Shown one piece after another: positions 1-8,168 of a DNA stretch of 33,501 bases. Within the stretch, counting starts at the first letter, position 1; the number at the start of each line of letters is the position of its first letter. The stretch comes from an uncultured Paraglaciecola sp. (lineage in GTDB: Bacteria > Pseudomonadota > Gammaproteobacteria > Enterobacterales > Alteromonadaceae). Both the position numbers and the translations under genes were made by a program. Under the pieces are notes generated by a model. That model did no database searches. It saw nothing but the letters and a program-made list of their open reading frames with translations, and had not been told where the DNA came from. The stretch is from assembly GCF_913058035.1 (NCBI RefSeq), contig NZ_CAJXPA010000031.1:1-33501 (forward strand). The letters are read 5' to 3'.

Positions 1-784
1 CTTGTATTCCCGGCCGACATTTATCACTACGGATACGTTGTAAACCTTGATGCACCAGTATTCTATTATTTTCATCTAATGGCACTACATCAGCAACAGT
101 GCCCAGTGCCACTATATCAAGAAAATCAGCTAAATTAGGGACAGGTAAACCTTGCTGTGCAAACCATCCATTGGATTTCAACTCTGCTCGCAACGCAAGC
201 ATTAGATAAAAAGCGACACCTACACCCGCTAAATTTTTAGACAAAAATCCACAACCTGGCTGATTTGGATTTACAATAGCGTCAGCGATAGGTAATGATT
301 CAGCGGCTAAGTGATGATCGGTAACAATAACGGTTATACCCAAAGACTTAGCCTTTTCAACACCAGCAAAACAAGCGATACCATTATCGACCGTCATGAT
401 AACTTCTGCTTGTTGTTGAGCGGCTACTTCAACTATCTCCGGACTTAAACCATAACCAAAGTCAAAACGATTTGGCACTAAGTAATCATGGTTCGTCGAA
501 CCCATCAAGCTTAATGACATCATACTTAGCGCGGTGCTCGTAGCACCATCGGCGTCAAAGTCACCCACTATTATAATTTTTTTGTTGGTCGCTATAGCTT
601 CAGACAACAAACTAACTGCTTTTTCAACACCTTGTAATTGATTGAAATGTAGCAGTGCTTTTGCGCTACGATTCAGTTGCGCGGCATCCTCGATACCTCT
701 ATCAGCATATATTTGTTTTAATCTTGGATGCAACGGATCAGGGAGATGTTGGGTATCTTTTTTGAGTCTGCGACTAATTTGCAC
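1..784 (-). CDS. recJ: Single-stranded-DNA-specific exonuclease RecJ (N-terminal 261 residues, cut by window edge)
   Basis: RecJ degrades single-stranded DNA 5' to 3' in recombination and mismatch repair in the cytoplasm. The visible N-terminal part carries the DHH phosphoesterase motifs in order: DFDADG at about residues 75-80, TVDNGI at 131-136 and TDHH at 155-158, followed by the conserved LAGVGVAFYLMLALR block. The whole stretch aligns well by eye with Escherichia coli RecJ. The start is a GTG at 784, because an in-frame TAA lies immediately before it; E. coli recJ also starts with GTG. The gene continues past base 1. It lies downstream of dsbC on the same strand, but a terminator-like hairpin (811-841) separates them. 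Identity is very secure. Confidence 0.96.
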   Translation of the reverse strand, partial: MQISRRLKKDTQHLPDPLHPRLKQIYADRGIEDAAQLNRSAKALLHFNQLQGVEKAVSLLSEAIATNKKIIIVGDFDADGATSTALSMMSLSLMGSTNHDYLVPNRFDFGYGLSPEIVEVAAQQQAEVIMTVDNGIACFAGVEKAKSLGITVIVTDHHLAAESLPIADAIVNPNQPGCGFLSKNLAGVGVAFYLMLALRAELKSNGWFAQQGLPVPNLADFLDIVALGTVADVVPLDENNRILVHQGLQRIRSDKCRPGIQ

Positions 785-810
785 TTAAATATTTATCCAT
801 TGGAAATATG

Positions 811-841
811 AAAACAAAAAAGCCTGCAACAACACAGGCTT
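811..841 (-). terminator. Rho-independent terminator between dsbC and recJ
   Basis: On the minus strand a 7-bp stem AAGCCTG/CAGGCTT with an 8-base loop is followed by a T-rich tract (TTTTTGTTTT). It lies just after the dsbC stop and 27 bases before the recJ start. It should reduce read-through from dsbC into recJ, so recJ may depend on partial read-through or on a promoter I cannot see. Confidence 0.75.
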
Positions 842-863
842 AAAAACATGTCGGTCATGCTAA

Positions 864-1595
864 TTACAGAATGGCTTTCAGTGCTTCTTCGAGTTGCTTG
901 GGCGGTTGATAACCAGGGATAACTGAACCATTGGGCATAATAATGTTAGGTGTACCGTTCACCCCAATTCTCTGCCCAAAAGCATATTGCTCTGCAACTT
1001 TGGTTTCACAATTTTTGTTAGCCACTGTGCCACCCGCTTTGGCGTTATTCATTGCTTCTTGCTTATCATCAGCACACCAAACAGAAACCATATCAGTGAA
1101 TGAATTGCTATTGATACCACCACGAGGGAAGGCAAGATAACGCACTGTAATACCTAGGGCATTATATTGGTCCATTTCGTTATGCAACTTGCGGCAATAG
1201 CCGCAAGTAATATCGGTAAATATGTTAACCACGTATTTTTCTTTATCTGCTTTATATTCGATAAATGCGTCTTTAAACTCTTTCAAACCACCTAAACGCA
1301 CACTCCCAAGAGCCTCTTCGGTGACATTGCGCATACCATCTTCAATATTGTATATACGTGCTTGTAATAAATATTTTCCATCCTCACTGGTATAAAACAA
1401 CCCTTTTTCTGTCATCACTTGCAACAAGCCAGAAACTGGCGCATCACCAATCGAGCTGACCTGCATACCTAATGAGGCTTGCAGCTTGGCTTTTACTTGG
1501 CCATAATTTGGAGCATCATCTGCTGCAAAAGTATTAAGGCTGACAGCACTGACCAATCCAGATAGTGCCAAACCAATTTTTGTCCAATTTTTCAT
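864..1595 (-). CDS. dsbC: Thiol:disulfide interchange protein DsbC
   Basis: DsbC is a periplasmic dimeric disulfide isomerase and chaperone kept reduced by DsbD. The 243-residue product has a signal peptide (residues 1-24, cleavage after TFA), an N-terminal dimerisation domain (about 25-85) and a thioredoxin-fold domain with the active site C131-G-Y-C134. A second cysteine pair (C174 and C196) matches the structural disulfide of E. coli DsbC, and the cis-proline loop GTP is at 214-216. Length and motif spacing are normal for the family. The ATG at 1595 is preceded by a weak GGA-type ribosome site. The genes around it, xerD and recJ, are its classical gammaproteobacterial partners, but here about 1.5 kb of decayed DNA separates it from xerD. 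Confidence 0.95.
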   Translation of the reverse strand: MKNWTKIGLALSGLVSAVSLNTFAADDAPNYGQVKAKLQASLGMQVSSIGDAPVSGLLQVMTEKGLFYTSEDGKYLLQARIYNIEDGMRNVTEEALGSVRLGGLKEFKDAFIEYKADKEKYVVNIFTDITCGYCRKLHNEMDQYNALGITVRYLAFPRGGINSNSFTDMVSVWCADDKQEAMNNAKAGGTVANKNCETKVAEQYAFGQRIGVNGTPNIIMPNGSVIPGYQPPKQLEEALKAIL

Positions 1596-1767
1596 AATTT
1601 GTCCAACTGATTGCTATATTGATAAGACCCTATTTGGGTCAAATAATTTCAAATGTATTTATGTAGTTTAACGGAATACGCTGTTCAAACCAAACAGTTC
1701 GGTAAATCTGTATGTAACTACTTGTTTTTGACTTTCTAATGCTAGAGGCAGTTTTTTTATTCTTTTT

Positions 1768-1989
1768 TCAAGTCCACCTTGCAACGGATAATTTTAAGAA
1801 TTCATCAGCTTTGACCTGACTAATGCGCTGCAACCCTTGATCAATTGAGTGTGATACAGCCACATTGGATACCTTATCTTTAATCAAGTAGAGATTGTCT
1901 CTAGAGAATTCTGAATTGGCGTGTGATGTTCGACTTAGTAATGATTTATATAGTTGTGCAAGGTCTACGTCAGTTTGTTTTTTAGCCAT
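1768..1989 (-). CDS. Hypothetical 73-residue protein, possibly a remnant
   Basis: This is a short open frame in the decayed xerD-dsbC gap. The predicted product is hydrophilic and probably helical, with no signal peptide, cysteine motif or membrane segment. I do not recognise it. There is no convincing Shine-Dalgarno sequence before the ATG at 1989 (only a distant AGAAAAG). It may be a real small gene, but given the broken genes upstream on the same strand it could also be the surviving end of a larger decayed gene. Confidence 0.3.
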   Translation of the reverse strand: MAKKQTDVDLAQLYKSLLSRTSHANSEFSRDNLYLIKDKVSNVAVSHSIDQGLQRISQVKADEFLKLSVARWT

Positions 1990-2080
1990 GTCAAAGCTTT
2001 TCTAGGGCTTAAATAGCTCATTGTCTGCAATATTTTATCCACTTTTGCTTGAAGTGACATTTCATTAGGGGGGTTATATA

Positions 2081-2478
2081 TTAATCAGCCGCTCGGGCAG
2101 GTTTTTTTAGTAACCAACTCATTAATAAATTTTCACGACGGTCTGGTTGGTATCGACTGTCTAACGTGTCTAGTCATGCAGTGGCGTCTTGTGGGTCTGC
2201 TCTGCTCGACTCCAAGCCAATAAAGCAGATTGAGTCACTCTGTGCTCATTCACAATTTGAACGCTATTCGTTAAAATTCGACAGTTACTTGAATGAGATA
2301 ATGTATTAGCAATACTCTTCATCACAATAGTCAGTTAAGTTAAACGATAATTCTCCCAACTGATTGATGACACTGTTTAATTTTTCCTCGGCCACCCCAC
2401 TAAAATTGAAACTAATCTCATTTCTGTAGCAAGGTCACTTAGATTTGCATGGTTTTTCCTAAAGCAGTTGTAAGACTC
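2081..2478 (-). pseudogene. Decayed protein-coding gene, multiple frameshifts, identity unknown
   Basis: Reading the minus strand from 2478 down to a TAA at 2081-2083, consecutive protein-like stretches of 20 to 46 codons occur in shifting frames. They begin with a piece containing NLSDLATE, then one with GVAEEKLNSVINQLGELSFN that ends CDEEYC, then one with NEHRVTQSALLAWSRAEQ, and finally one ending MSWLLKKPARAAD. Each piece takes over close to where the previous frame meets a stop, which is what frameshifts in one former gene would give. At least three shifts are needed. I cannot name the family. No intact start with a ribosome site is visible at its upstream end. Confidence 0.5.
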
Positions 2479-2710
2479 TTATGAGTTTTATTCGACCCAC
2501 TTAACGAGTTTGACTATTATAGCCTCTAACCTTTTTTTTCAATTACATGTATTAGACAGTATAAAATCCATTCTTTTATTAGGATTTATTTCAGTATAAC
2601 GAGCTAAAAATATCATGATATAAGTATTATTTTTGCACTACTTAAATCGCCTAATAGATGCAAAACCTCAAGGCGCTCGTCCTGTCATACCCTTGATGGA
2701 ATGTTATGCC

Positions 2711-3005
2711 TTAGTATTCCTGAAAATTTATACTGAACTTGTTTCCAGACAACTCTGTTACTAATGCGACTATTTCTTCAAGGGATTTATCGGGAGGGTA
2801 TACAAATACATAGTGGATAGGTGTAGTGATAGCAATTAGTTTTTCTTTAGCCCGTATACCACCATTAAATAGTGACAGTCTGTTGTTTTGAGTCTGAAAA
2901 ATCTGTTACAAAACTACCACTCAATTGAAAATTTAAAGTGTGTTTCAAGAAAAAGTACCTGTTACTGATCTCTGTCGACATGCTCCAACCACTTATTTCA
3001 CACAT
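2711..3005 (-). pseudogene. Small frameshifted gene directly downstream of xerD
   Basis: An ATG at 3005 sits behind a strong AAAGGAG ribosome site and opens a 47-codon frame that stops at an ATT-TAA. The +1 frame continues across that stop for about 50 more codons with protein-like composition (including AITTPIHYVFVYPPDKSLEE) to a TAA at 2711-2713. Joining the two by a one-base shift gives a product of about 98 residues. The good ribosome site and the position 65 bases after the xerD stop suggest it was once translated in the xerD operon. I do not recognise the family. A programmed +1 shift is possible in principle but I see no established slippery signal. Confidence 0.5.
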
Positions 3006-3070
3006 TTACTCCTTTAAAATACATGTTGGATAAACATCACACACGAATATTCCCACCTACTTTTTAAACA

Positions 3071-3985
3071 TTATCCTCGTGGATGGTGCTCTGCCACCAG
3101 TTTTTGTAATCGTTCAGTCGCCACGTGAGTATAAATTTGTGTGGAAGATAAATCGCTATGTCCCAACAACATTTGTACAACACGCAAATCAGCTCCATTA
3201 TTGAGCAAATGAGTTGCAAATGCATGGCGTAAGGTGTGTGGTGATAAGTCTGATTGAATATTTGCAATCTGGCTGTAGAGCTTAATACGGTGCCAAAATG
3301 TTTGGCGGGTCATGAGCACTCCACGTTTGCTGGGAAAAATGACGTCACTTTCTGATTTAAGTAACGCAGTTCTCCCTTGCTTTAAGAAAGTAGACACCCA
3401 GTCAACTGCGTCCTCACCTAACGGCACCAGTCGCTCTTTATTGCCTTTACCAGTGACTCTTACCACGCCTTGCTGAAGACTTAATTGGTCTAGCCGTAAG
3501 CTAACTAACTCAGTAACTCGCAAGCCTGTGGCATACAGCACTTCTAACATGGCTTTATCACGAAGTTGAATAGGATCGTCAGTTTTAGGTGCATTTAATA
3601 ATTCAATGACTTGTGACTCAGTCAACGTTTTAGGCAGCAATTGAGGAAGTTTTGGATTTTGTAGCAGGCTGACAGGGTCATCGCTGCGAATTTTTTGCCG
3701 AAGCATATATTGACACAGGCTACGAAGACTGCTTAAAAATCGGGATGTACTTCGTCCGGACAACCCACTGTCATAACGATTCGCTAGATATTGATTTAAC
3801 ACATCCTGATTAAAATCAATCAATTGTAATGACTGATCGAGCTCATTTTGTTGTTCGAGAAAAAGTGCAAATTTAGTTAAATCAGATCGGTAAGCACTAA
3901 GAGTATTTTCACTTAACCCCTTTTCTAGCCACATCGCTTCAATAAAATTTTCTAGTTGGTTAGAATCGGCGTTATTTAGAGGCAT
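3071..3985 (-). CDS. xerD: Site-specific tyrosine recombinase XerD
   Basis: XerD acts with XerC at the chromosomal dif site to resolve dimers before division, in contact with FtsK. Counted from an upstream GTG at 3994, all catalytic residues of tyrosine recombinases are present: R159 (ATGLR), K183 (TGKGNKERL), H253 and R256 (SPHTLRHAFATHLL), H279 (LLGHS) and Y288 (YTHV). The N-terminal SAM-like DNA-binding domain covers about residues 10-100. The C-terminal tail ending HHPRG matches XerD rather than XerC. I chose the ATG at 3985 (304 residues, near the usual 298); the GTG at 3994 would add three residues, and neither has a clear ribosome site. Confidence 0.95.
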   Translation of the reverse strand: MPLNNADSNQLENFIEAMWLEKGLSENTLSAYRSDLTKFALFLEQQNELDQSLQLIDFNQDVLNQYLANRYDSGLSGRSTSRFLSSLRSLCQYMLRQKIRSDDPVSLLQNPKLPQLLPKTLTESQVIELLNAPKTDDPIQLRDKAMLEVLYATGLRVTELVSLRLDQLSLQQGVVRVTGKGNKERLVPLGEDAVDWVSTFLKQGRTALLKSESDVIFPSKRGVLMTRQTFWHRIKLYSQIANIQSDLSPHTLRHAFATHLLNNGADLRVVQMLLGHSDLSSTQIYTHVATERLQKLVAEHHPRG

Positions 3986-4037
3986 AAAAGTCACTGTTCA
4001 TTAGTATTGAGGACTCGTTTGTTCGAGCAGTAAGGGA

Positions 4038-4355
4038 CTAGACTTGTGCATCACTATCTTCTCCACATTGCCAACAAATTTCAAAACTAGCACCATTGGG
4101 TTCATGACAATGCTTACAGACCCAAGGATATGAGTCGACAGCTTGATTTTCAAAGTCTCTTATAAGTTGATGAGCTACAGGCAACCATTCAAGATCGCTG
4201 ATCCAGACTTCAGGCAACACATCCATGGGGGATAGTTCACCCATGGCACCTATGGCGAATTCATTTTTTACAAAACAAGGAATACCCTTTTTATCAAACA
4301 GTTGTTTAATTTGAAATACCATAAAACGGTCGTGATGAGTGTAAACTTTATTCAA
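4038..4355 (-). CDS. DUF2007 domain protein with C-terminal zinc ribbon
   Basis: This is a 105-residue protein. Residues 3-70 fit the DUF2007 (putative signal-transducing) fold, a small alpha-beta domain. A C-terminal zinc ribbon follows, with two CxxC knuckles at C80/C83 and C94/C97. The start is a TTG at 4355, supported by an AAGGA site five bases upstream; the first ATG lies 11 residues inside the conserved domain and would truncate it. It lies 21 bases after pilU on the same strand and 52 bases before xerD, so it is probably transcribed with pilTU. The molecular function is not known for the family; a protein-binding or regulatory role is only a guess. Confidence 0.8.
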   Translation of the reverse strand: MNKVYTHHDRFMVFQIKQLFDKKGIPCFVKNEFAIGAMGELSPMDVLPEVWISDLEWLPVAHQLIRDFENQAVDSYPWVCKHCHEPNGASFEICWQCGEDSDAQV

Positions 4356-4376
4356 GAATGTCCTTAAAGATTGTAA

Positions 4377-5489
4377 TTAGTCCATATCGATAGAAACATT
4401 GGTTAATGAACCAAGTTGGTTACCATCACTAGAGTCTAACTTAATCATCAAACGTAAATCATTAGGTGAGTCGGCATGATGGATAGCATGCTCTAAGGTA
4501 ATTCTTCCTGCTTTATAAAGATCGTACAGGGCCATATCAAAACTCTGCATACCTATTTCTTTGCCTTTCTTCATAGCTTCTTTCAAGCCACCAATTTCGT
4601 TACGCTGTATTAGGTCGCAAACTAACGGTGAATTAAGCAGTATTTCGATAGCTGCCACCCGGCCTTTTCCATCTGGTGTAGGCACTAATTGCTGAGCAAC
4701 AATGGCTCGCATATTCAAACTTAAATCAAAACGTAATTTTTCATGTTGATCTGGTGGTGCCAAATGCATAATTCGCTCAATGGCCTGATTAGCATTATTA
4801 GCGTGCAATGTCGCCACACATAAATGACCAGTATCAGCAAAAGCCATCGCATATTCCATGGTTTCCATCGAGCGTATTTCACCAATCATGATCACATCAG
4901 GTGCTTGGCGTAATGAACTTTTTAATGCGTCATCAAAAGACTTAGTGTCGATACCCACTTCTCGCTGGGTCACTACACAATTTGCATGTTCATGCACAAA
5001 TTCTATTGGGTCTTCGATAGTTAAAATATGTCCCTTCGAATGTTGATTTCTATGTCCTATCAATGCCGCTAATGAGGTCGATTTACCTGTACCGGTTGCA
5101 CCTACAAATAATAACAATCCGCGTTTAGACATAATCACGTCTTTTAATACTTCAGGTAAACCTAGTTCTGATACTTGCGGAATTTGTGTGACTATTAGCC
5201 TAACCACCATGCCAGCCATATCTCGTTGCCAAAAGGCGCTGCAACGAAAGCGACCTATTTCATCCCGAGCAATAGCAAAATTGCATTCCTTAGTTTGTTC
5301 AAACTCGTCTTTTTGTTTATTGCTCATGGCGTCATGTACTAAAGTTAGCGCCTCATCCTCGGTTAAGTTACTGCCACCTAAGGAAGTCATTTGACCATTT
5401 ACTTTCGCACTCACTGGAAAACCAACGGTGACAAACAAATCTGAGGCGCCTAAACTTTGCATTTCTTCTAAGTAAGGTGTGAGTTCCAT
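4377..5489 (-). CDS. pilU: Type IV pilus retraction ATPase PilU
   Basis: PilU is a hexameric cytoplasmic ATPase of the PilT/VirB11 secretion superfamily that works with PilT in pilus retraction. The protein shows an N-terminal PAS-like domain, a Walker A motif GATGTGKST at about residues 130-138, an Asp box (LTIEDPIEF), a Walker B region ending MIGEIRSMETME and a His box (HLCVATLHANN). The long C-terminal extension past the AAA core is typical of PilU and not of PilT. I chose the ATG at 5489, two bases after the pilT stop. A TTG at 5495 overlapping pilT is possible but lacks support. It is cotranscribed with pilT. Confidence 0.94.
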   Translation of the reverse strand: MELTPYLEEMQSLGASDLFVTVGFPVSAKVNGQMTSLGGSNLTEDEALTLVHDAMSNKQKDEFEQTKECNFAIARDEIGRFRCSAFWQRDMAGMVVRLIVTQIPQVSELGLPEVLKDVIMSKRGLLLFVGATGTGKSTSLAALIGHRNQHSKGHILTIEDPIEFVHEHANCVVTQREVGIDTKSFDDALKSSLRQAPDVIMIGEIRSMETMEYAMAFADTGHLCVATLHANNANQAIERIMHLAPPDQHEKLRFDLSLNMRAIVAQQLVPTPDGKGRVAAIEILLNSPLVCDLIQRNEIGGLKEAMKKGKEIGMQSFDMALYDLYKAGRITLEHAIHHADSPNDLRLMIKLDSSDGNQLGSLTNVSIDMD

Positions 5490-5491
5490 AA

Positions 5492-6541
5492 TCAATTCCC
5501 AAAGCTTGAAATTGGTTTTTTATCAATGGATTTTGCTGCTGCATCTTGGGCCGAAATAATCCCTTGTGCGACTAACCGCTGTAAACACTGATCCATGGTT
5601 TGCATACCATGTGATTGGCCAGTTTGAATAACCGAATACATTTGTGGCACTTTATCTTCGCGGATCAAATTTCGAATAGCGGGTGTACCCAGCATAATCT
5701 CATGTGCCGCTACCCTCCCGCCGCCATTTTTCTTCAACAAAGTTTGTGAAATAACCGCTCGCAAAGACTCAGACAACATAGAACGTATCATAGATTTTTC
5801 TGCTGCAGGGAACACATCAATTAATCTATCAATTGTCTTAGGTGCAGAGTTGGTATGTAGTGTCCCAAACACTAAATGACCCGTTTCAGCAGCTGATATG
5901 GCTAAACGAATCGTTTCTAAGTCTCGTAATTCACCCACCAAGATAATATCAGGGTCTTCACGTAACGCTGAGCGTAGCGCATTGTTAAAGCTGTGAGTAT
6001 CGCGATGTACTTCACGTTGATTAAGCAGACAAAGTTTATTTTCATGTACAAATTCGATGGGATCTTCGATGGTTAAAATATGTTCACGTTTTGTTGAATT
6101 AATATGATCAATCATCGCTGCTAAAGTGGTACTTTTACCCGACCCCGTAGCTCCAGTCACAAGTATAATACCAGCTGGTTGATTGATAATATTTTTAAAT
6201 ATTTGTGGTGCGCCTAAGTCATCTAAGCTTAGGATTTCGTTAGGGATAGTTCTTAATACCGCTGCCGCACCGCGGTTTTGAACAAAAGCATTGACCCTGA
6301 AGCGTGACAAATCTTTTACTTCGAAGGAGAAGTCAGTTTCAAGATTTTCTTCATATTCTTTACGTTGCTTATCGTTCATAATTTCAAAAATCAAAGCATG
6401 CACTTCTTTATGATTCAGAGTGGGTACGTTCAGTTTCCGCATTTCACCGTCAACACGTATGATCGGAGGCAAACCTGCAGAAAGGTGTAAATCAGAAGCT
6501 TTATTTTTAACACTAAAGGCCAAAAGTTCGGTAATATCCAA
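5492..6541 (-). CDS. pilT: Type IV pilus twitching motility ATPase PilT
   Basis: PilT powers pilus retraction for twitching motility and DNA uptake. The 349-residue product has a Walker A GATGSGKST at 130-138, an Asp box (LTIEDPIEFVHE, about 156-167), a Walker B with E204 (ILVGELRD), a His box HLVFGTLHTN (222-231) and the PilT-specific AIRNLIRE motif near residue 290 that is needed for retraction. Length and order are normal. The gene begins 29 bases from the divergent yggS start, the arrangement also seen in Pseudomonas and Vibrio, so the two promoters must lie in or overlap the first codons of each gene. Confidence 0.96.
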   Translation of the reverse strand: MDITELLAFSVKNKASDLHLSAGLPPIIRVDGEMRKLNVPTLNHKEVHALIFEIMNDKQRKEYEENLETDFSFEVKDLSRFRVNAFVQNRGAAAVLRTIPNEILSLDDLGAPQIFKNIINQPAGIILVTGATGSGKSTTLAAMIDHINSTKREHILTIEDPIEFVHENKLCLLNQREVHRDTHSFNNALRSALREDPDIILVGELRDLETIRLAISAAETGHLVFGTLHTNSAPKTIDRLIDVFPAAEKSMIRSMLSESLRAVISQTLLKKNGGGRVAAHEIMLGTPAIRNLIREDKVPQMYSVIQTGQSHGMQTMDQCLQRLVAQGIISAQDAAAKSIDKKPISSFGN

Positions 6542-6570
6542 TCAATATTCTCCGTGTAACATGTTGCAAT

Positions 6571-7254
6571 ATGAAAACCATAGCAGAACAACTCAAAAGC
6601 GTACAAATAACCGTCGAGCAATCTACCTTAGATGCACATCGTCCTTTAAATGCGGTAAAATTACTAGCGGTGAGTAAGACCAAACCGGTATCTGATATTG
6701 TTCAAGCGTATGAAGCTGGACAACTTTTATTTGGCGAAAACTACGTGCAAGAGGGCGTAGAGAAAATACAAATGTTAAAATCATATGATAATATTGAATG
6801 GCATTTCATCGGGCCATTGCAATCAAATAAAACACGTTTGGTAGCTGAAAATTTTGATTGGGTGCAAGCAATTGACAGGCTCAAAATAGCCCAAAGGCTG
6901 AATGATCAAGTTACACCAAAAAAAATATTAAACGTATGTATTCAAGTGAATATCGATGATGATCAAAATAAAGCAGGTATAAGTGCTAACGAACTGGATG
7001 ACTTTGCCAAGGCCATTTCCGAGCTACCTAACCTGAGATTACGTGGACTGATGACTATTCCTAAAGCCAATCAGTCTCAGGCAGAACAAACCACCAGCTT
7101 TGCCAATATGGCAATGTTGTTTGAAGAGCTAAAGAAGCAATATTTATCCGTTGACACATTATCAATGGGCATGTCAGGGGATATGCAAAATGCCATTAAT
7201 AATGGTAGTAATATGGTCAGAGTAGGGTCAGCTATTTTTGGCTCGCGTAAGTAA
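6571..7254 (+). CDS. yggS: YggS/PROSC family pyridoxal-phosphate homeostasis protein
   Basis: This small PLP-binding barrel protein has no known catalytic activity and buffers free pyridoxal phosphate in the cytoplasm. The lysine that forms the Schiff base is K36 in LLAVSKTKP, the same number as in E. coli YggS. Other family blocks are FGENYVQE (about 54-61), WHFIGPLQSNK (76-86), VQVNID-like strand residues near 128, and the phosphate-binding SMGMSGDM (about 198-205) with GSAIFG near the end. Length (227) is normal. No clear ribosome site precedes the ATG at 6571. It is the first gene of a yggS-proC-yggT-DUF4426 cluster. Confidence 0.95.
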   Translation: MKTIAEQLKSVQITVEQSTLDAHRPLNAVKLLAVSKTKPVSDIVQAYEAGQLLFGENYVQEGVEKIQMLKSYDNIEWHFIGPLQSNKTRLVAENFDWVQAIDRLKIAQRLNDQVTPKKILNVCIQVNIDDDQNKAGISANELDDFAKAISELPNLRLRGLMTIPKANQSQAEQTTSFANMAMLFEELKKQYLSVDTLSMGMSGDMQNAINNGSNMVRVGSAIFGSRK

Positions 7255-7278
7255 CGAAATAGCAACGAAAGGACAACC

Positions 7279-8100
7279 ATGCAACACAGAAAAATAGCTT
7301 TTATTGGCGCAGGTAACATGACAAGAAGCATCATCAGTGGCTTAGTTAGCAATGCTTACCCAGCACACTTGATAACGGCAAGTAATCCGTCAATAGGAAA
7401 ACTAAACGCACTCCAAGCAGATTTTGCTATTAATGTGACTCAAGATAATAAAAACGCTGTAGATATATCTGATGTCATTGTACTGGCAGTAAAGCCTCAA
7501 CTAATGCAGCAGGTATGCGCCAAACTCGCAGAAGAACAGAACCTAGATGGCAAAATCTTTGTATCGATTGCAGCCGGTATTCCCACGACACGACTTCAGC
7601 AAATGCTTGGTGGAGCGTTTCCTATTATTCGAACGATGCCCAATACACCTAGCACTCTGGGCAAAGGTATGACGGGTCTGTTTGCGGATATAAACATCAA
7701 CAAAATTGATAAGCAATATGCTGCTGACTTGATGAATCAAGTGGGTGAAATAGCATGGGTTGAAAAAGAGTCGATGATAGATGGAGTCATTGCAGCAGCA
7801 GGAAGCAGCCCAGCTTACTTTTACTTATTTTTAGAAGCGATGCAAAAAGAAGCAGAACTTCAGGGGTTTGATCATGCCACTGCTCGATTAATGGTTCAGC
7901 AAGCAATGTTAGGTGCCGCTGAAATGGTTTGTCACAACCCACACCTTGAAATAAGCGAGCTACGCACCCAAGTCACTTCTAAAGCCGGAACAACTGCCAA
8001 GGCCATCGAATCGTTTCAGCTACAAGGCTTAGATCAGGTTGTAGCCAAAGCCATGCAAGCAGCGGTCAAACGCGCTGAAGAAATGGCTCAACAATTCTAG
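7279..8100 (+). CDS. proC: Pyrroline-5-carboxylate reductase
   Basis: ProC catalyses the last step of proline synthesis, NAD(P)H-dependent reduction of pyrroline-5-carboxylate. The 273-residue protein has an N-terminal Rossmann motif (FIGAGNM, residues 8-14), a second conserved block VLAVKPQ near residue 75, the MPNTP segment near 120 and the C-terminal dimerisation domain with GSSPAYFYLFLEAM (about 175-188) and the SKAGTTAKAIE region. An AAGGA ribosome site stands 7 bases before the ATG. It follows yggS by 24 bases. Identity is secure. Confidence 0.96.
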   Translation: MQHRKIAFIGAGNMTRSIISGLVSNAYPAHLITASNPSIGKLNALQADFAINVTQDNKNAVDISDVIVLAVKPQLMQQVCAKLAEEQNLDGKIFVSIAAGIPTTRLQQMLGGAFPIIRTMPNTPSTLGKGMTGLFADININKIDKQYAADLMNQVGEIAWVEKESMIDGVIAAAGSSPAYFYLFLEAMQKEAELQGFDHATARLMVQQAMLGAAEMVCHNPHLEISELRTQVTSKAGTTAKAIESFQLQGLDQVVAKAMQAAVKRAEEMAQQF

Positions 8101-8168
8101 ATAAGCCTTTTTATGCTCACCAAACGCTTTTTTAGACACTTTATACAGATACCGAGGAAACCCAGAAT

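Noticed and set aside
2850-2880. Programmed +1 frameshift in the small gene after xerD
   Set aside because: The site (ATT-TAA-T) lacks a known slippery codon and an internal Shine-Dalgarno such as that of prfB; neighbouring genes in the gap are plainly broken, so mutation is simpler.
4858-5394. Plus-strand open frames opposite pilU
   Set aside because: They run antisense to a fully conserved ATPase gene and have no ribosome site or protein-like character.
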